Below are positions 5,801 through 6,126 of a stretch of 6,126 nucleotides of DNA, piece by piece (the first letter of the stretch is position 1; the number at the start of each line of letters is the position of its first letter). The notes beneath the pieces were generated by a model. That model was not told the origin of the DNA, ran no database searches, and saw only the letters and a program-made list of their open reading frames with translations. This stretch comes from Treponema sp. (GTDB lineage: Bacteria > Spirochaetota > Spirochaetia > Treponematales > Treponemataceae), in NCBI GenBank assembly GCA_024699205.1, contig JAILQA010000417.1, forward strand, positions 1 to 6,126, given 5' to 3'. The translations under genes were made by a program, and so were the position numbers.

Positions 5801-5931
5801 CGGGCTCGTGCGGAAACTCTGATTATGGGGCATACGTCTTGCTTGAGGCGAAAGAAGATGAATCGGGCTTTTACTGCTCAGAAAAGGCGTACTATTATTA
5901 CCCGATTCGTTGCGTAAAGGATGTAGAATAG
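2812..5931 (+). CDS. Large lipoprotein with three FISUMP domains and 18 cysteine (C-x11-C) repeats
   Basis: Predicted 1039-residue surface or outer-membrane lipoprotein. The ATG at 2812 was chosen because it starts directly with the signal peptide M-K-K-L-Y-I-L-L-F-A, ending in L-F-V-A-C with Cys16 as the lipidation site and Ser17 after it. The Phe at -3 is slightly atypical. In-frame TTG (2782) and ATG (2785) would add 9-10 residues before the positive n-region. A Ser-rich linker (about 48-75) follows. Domains in order: FISUMP 1 (about 87-290), a 12-unit cysteine repeat block (294-547), FISUMP 2 (about 560-730), a 6-unit block (735-853), FISUMP 3 (about 866-1037). FISUMP hallmarks are D-x-R-D-x-K-x-Y-K-T, W-M-A-E-N-L-N-Y, G-R-[LF]-Y, C-P-x-x-W-x-[IL]-P-x-x-x-x-W and I-R-C at the end. 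The domain is greatly expanded in Fibrobacter, and its biochemical function is unknown to me. Its C-P-x-x-W-x-[IL]-P and terminal R-C motifs recall C-type-lectin/FGE-like folds (inference). The mature chain has 55 cysteines, one being the lipid anchor. It is the last gene of the cluster, followed by a terminator. Confidence 0.93.
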   Translation: MKKLYILLFALLFVACSDVVGDYEAEYGEQYAESGAANLPSEGDDGKVSSPNDGSIGSSSSVESSSSNLKSESERVSKFNSSIQYRTLVDNRDNKAYKTVVIGNQLWMAENLNYADTICIPELKSGSSCYDGSDKNCKYYGRLYDFFAAIETCSDSATSELQGVCPDNWHLPLSSEWDELIAFVTASVGKDLVGNSLKSLEGWNVNSNGAEGSDNFGFRILPGGLREDFGKYKELGYRGAFWVADASVGSADSYELVTASIYGKKNTYVASLEDKGHSYSYSLSIRCISDSLVCNGEPYDIHKKFCSDGKLLSLCGGKNFDPAVYTCYKDSIVKIADTSKFTCGEKPVNILTQFCDNDEQIHDLCGGDSYDVAREFCHAGRVFSLCGGKEYDPEKYTCKSQVVMPLCGTVAYDSSASFCGSDDKVHALCGGKSYDVTQKFCLENEAIPLCGGETYTPSSYACVDNEVRPLCGRVTYNAATDFCAEDLTVHALCGGKTYNVQEKFCASGTAYDLCGGDAYDPVAYTCSGTTVRKYCGNTSYDTTTHFCADNEKAYEIQHFTYGSLTDVRDGKTYKTIEIANRIWMAENLNYNATNSICDSCAVFGRFYKWSEDGYCPTDWHIPSKDEWRTLLDAAGGDDIAGFRLKSIEGWSGYGGGMDSLGFGGLPSGYHRSFVKESYNGAGKTTGFWTTGSCGNSSYGTYVLLDAEKNESGFYCIEKSDYYYPIRCIKDLEYFCGSKKYDPTVKFCVDENLYPLCGGETYNVETHTCVDGNIRALCGTTPYDASEQFCTEDLNVRNLCGGRTYDVETEFCASGTVLDLCGGVEYDPVLYTCSGATVRKYCGTTSYDTTTHFCADNNKVYEIQNFTYGTLIDSRDGKTYKTIEIGSLVWMAENLNYNATNSVCDSCAVFGRFYKWASSSADYCPSGWRIPSEDDWNDLFDAAGGTAVAGFRLKSIEGWSGYGGIDSVGFVGLPSGYHRSFVNESYNGAGKTTGFWTTGSCGNSDYGAYVLLEAKEDESGFYCSEKAYYYYPIRCVKDVE
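2953..3036 (+). other. Serine-rich low-complexity linker in the large lipoprotein
   Basis: This stretch encodes residues 48-75 of the 1039-residue lipoprotein, with runs such as G-S-S-S-S-V-E-S-S-S-S. Ser/Gly/Glu-rich tethers right after the lipid anchor are common in Fibrobacter lipoproteins and would hold the first FISUMP domain away from the membrane. Confidence 0.75.
3070..3681 (+). other. FISUMP domain 1 (long form)
   Basis: Encodes about residues 87-290. It is the long version, with a C-Y-D-G-S-D-K-N-C-K-Y-Y-G-R-L-Y segment, an extended loop to G-V-C-P-D-N-W-H-L-P, and an I-R-C-I-S-D end. Six cysteines lie in the domain. It is clearly diverged from copies 2 and 3, so it was not part of the later tandem duplication. 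Confidence 0.85.
3691..4452 (+). repeat. Cysteine repeat block A: 12 units of C-x11-C, with a 192-nt super-repeat
   Basis: Encodes residues 294-547. Twelve units each start with a Cys, usually C-G-G, contain a [YF]-[DN] pair in most copies, and end in [FTA]-C exactly 12 residues after the first Cys. First-cysteine positions are 294, 315, 343, 365, 386, 407, 429, 450, 471, 493, 514 and 535. Steps from unit 3 onwards run 22, 21, 21, 22, 21, 21, 22, 21, 21, so three unit types (a, b, c) recur every 64 residues: DNA 3838-4029, 4030-4221 and 4222-4413. Type c units typically read Y-D-P-x-x-Y-T-C, type a and b units F-C. A 7-residue insertion after unit 2 breaks the period once. Confidence 0.9.
4489..5001 (+). 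other. FISUMP domain 2 (short form)
   Basis: Encodes about residues 560-730. It contains W-M-A-E-N-L-N-Y, a C-D-S-C pair, G-R-F-Y-K-W, Y-C-P-T-D-W-H-I-P-S and P-I-R-C-I-K-D. It is about 30 residues shorter than domain 1 because the loop between the WMAENLNY and CPxxW motifs is reduced. It has six cysteines, in the same order as domain 3. Confidence 0.85.
5014..5370 (+). repeat. Cysteine repeat block B: 6 units of C-x11-C
   Basis: Encodes residues 735-853, with first cysteines at 735, 756, 777, 799, 820 and 841 and partners exactly 12 residues later. Steps are 21, 21, 22, 21, 21, the same register as the last six units of block A. One full a-b-c super-repeat lies at 5140-5331. It links FISUMP domains 2 and 3. 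Confidence 0.9.
5407..5922 (+). other. FISUMP domain 3 (short form)
   Basis: Encodes about residues 866-1037 and closes the protein two residues before the stop. It is nearly identical to domain 2 from the G-W-S-G-Y-G-G motif through the G-S-C-G-N-S motif, with more differences around the C-P-S-G-W-R-I-P-S segment. All six domain cysteines are kept. Confidence 0.85.
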
Positions 5932-5936
5932 GTCTT

Positions 5937-5971
5937 TTTGGGGCGAAATTTGCCCCAAATTGACGTTTTTT
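5937..5971 (+). terminator. Hairpin terminator after the large lipoprotein gene
   Basis: TTTGGGGC (5937-5944) and GCCCCAAA (5952-5959) form a perfect 8-bp stem with a 7-nt loop, starting 6 nt after the stop codon. A run of six T (5966-5971) follows, but 6 nt separate it from the stem, so it is not a textbook intrinsic terminator. Its position at the end of the cluster and before rplU supports the role. It reads rightwards only, since the minus strand has no T-run after the stem. Confidence 0.65.
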
Positions 5972-5993
5972 CGCTATTTTAAAGAGAAATCCC

Positions 5994-6023
5994 TTTACAA
6001 TTCCGCAAATTTTACTACATTTG
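5994..6023 (+). promoter_or_regulatory. Candidate rplU promoter region
   Basis: Two overlapping candidates are visible. TACAAT (5996-6001) is a 5-of-6 match to a -10 box but has no good -35. TACATTTG (6016-6023) matches the TAnnTTTG promoter element known from Bacteroidetes, a relative within the FCB group, with TTTA (5994-5997) 18 nt upstream resembling the -33 TTTG. Either gives a leader of roughly 28-50 nt before the rplU ATG. The sequence alone cannot decide between them. Confidence 0.3.
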
Positions 6024-6044
6024 GAGTCCCAATAGCAACCAAAA

Positions 6045-6049
6045 AAGGA
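6045..6049 (+). promoter_or_regulatory. Ribosome binding site of rplU
   Basis: AAGGA ends 7 nt before the ATG at 6057. It is a stronger Shine-Dalgarno site than those of genes 2 and 3 of the preceding cluster, as expected for a ribosomal protein gene. Confidence 0.7.
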
Positions 6050-6056
6050 TTACAAA

Positions 6057-6126
6057 ATGTATTCTATTGTTGAAACAGGTGGTTTCCAGTATAAAGTCGA
6101 GCTGGGCAAGGCCTATAAGGTCCCCA
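6057..6126 (+). CDS. rplU: 50S ribosomal protein L21, N-terminal fragment
   Basis: The frame opens with ATG at 6057 and runs off the window after 23 complete codons. The peptide M-Y-S-I-V-E-T-G-G-F-Q-Y-K-V, then G-K-A-Y-K-V-P, follows the very conserved start of bacterial L21 (typically M-Y-A-[IV]-[IV]-x-T-G-G-[KF]-Q-Y-[KR]-V). L21 binds 23S rRNA in the large ribosomal subunit. In most bacteria rplU is followed by rpmA (L27), which would lie beyond the window. It is separated from the lipoprotein cluster by a terminator and 125 nt and is almost certainly a separate transcription unit. Confidence 0.93.
   Translation, partial: MYSIVETGGFQYKVELGKAYKVP

Larger units (their letters stand above)
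4096..5928 (+). repeat. 918-nt tandem duplication (six C-x11-C units plus one FISUMP domain)
   Basis: The part starting at unit 7 of block A and running through FISUMP 2 (4096-5013) is repeated as block B plus FISUMP 3 (5014-5928). Equivalent cysteines differ by exactly 306 residues (for example 450/756, 471/777, 493/799, 514/820, 535/841), as do the Met residues of the two W-M-A-E-N-L-N-Y motifs. The offset changes to 307 only within the FISUMP domain, through a 2-residue gain and a 1-residue loss. Long DNA stretches are nearly identical, including 29 bp shared by 4855-4883 and 5776-5804, with many remaining differences at third codon positions. Confidence 0.9.

Noticed and set aside
4096..5928. 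Duplication as a mobile element or insertion sequence
   Set aside because: There are no terminal inverted repeats, target duplications or transposase-like frames, and both copies are in frame within one gene. Internal tandem duplication explains it.
5960..5965. TTGACG as a -35 box for rplU
   Set aside because: No acceptable -10 hexamer lies 16-18 bp downstream (around 5982-5989 reads AAGAGAAA). The match probably arises by chance at the end of the terminator.

Overview
The window looks like a chromosomal piece of a Fibrobacter-type bacterium (phylum Fibrobacterota). The main clue is the large lipoprotein at 2812-5931. It carries three copies of the 'Fibrobacter succinogenes major paralogous' (FISUMP, TIGR02145-type) domain, recognised by W-M-A-E-N-L-N-Y, G-R-[LF]-Y, C-P-x-x-W-x-[IL]-P and R-C-[IV]-[SK]-D motifs. 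Moderate GC and AT-rich intergenic stretches fit this. The assignment comes from motif recognition, not from a search.

Layout: (1) 1-110, minus strand, is the 5' end of a gene whose product starts like a glycoside hydrolase family 2 enzyme. (2) 111-264 is a divergent control region. It holds a near-perfect 15-bp direct repeat spaced exactly 50 bp, a 7-bp inverted repeat running into a T-tract, and an extended -10 box in front of the plus-strand genes. (3) 265-5931 is a tight three-gene plus-strand cluster, very probably one operon: a lipoprotein with a C-terminal NADase-type (discoidin-like) glycan-binding domain; an exported protein with two C-terminal membrane helices; and a 1039-residue lipoprotein alternating FISUMP domains with cysteine repeats. 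(4) 5932-6056 holds a hairpin terminator and the leader of the next gene. (5) 6057-6126 is the 5' end of rplU (ribosomal protein L21), a housekeeping gene outside the cluster.

Together, the cluster probably encodes a cell-envelope assembly: two lipoproteins, probably at the outer membrane or cell surface, and one membrane-anchored periplasmic protein. A glycan-binding domain and a neighbouring GH2-like gene are compatible with a role in carbohydrate contact or adhesion, but no enzymatic activity is visible in any of the three proteins and the role is inferred.

The most striking content is the architecture of the large lipoprotein. It has 18 units with an invariant C-x11-C spacing. They are organised into a higher-order three-unit (64-residue, 192-nt) super-repeat, and then again into a 306-residue (918-nt) tandem duplication that includes a FISUMP domain. 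Apart from the lipid-anchor cysteine, the mature protein has exactly 54 cysteines, which suggests a long disulfide-stapled rod carrying three globular heads.
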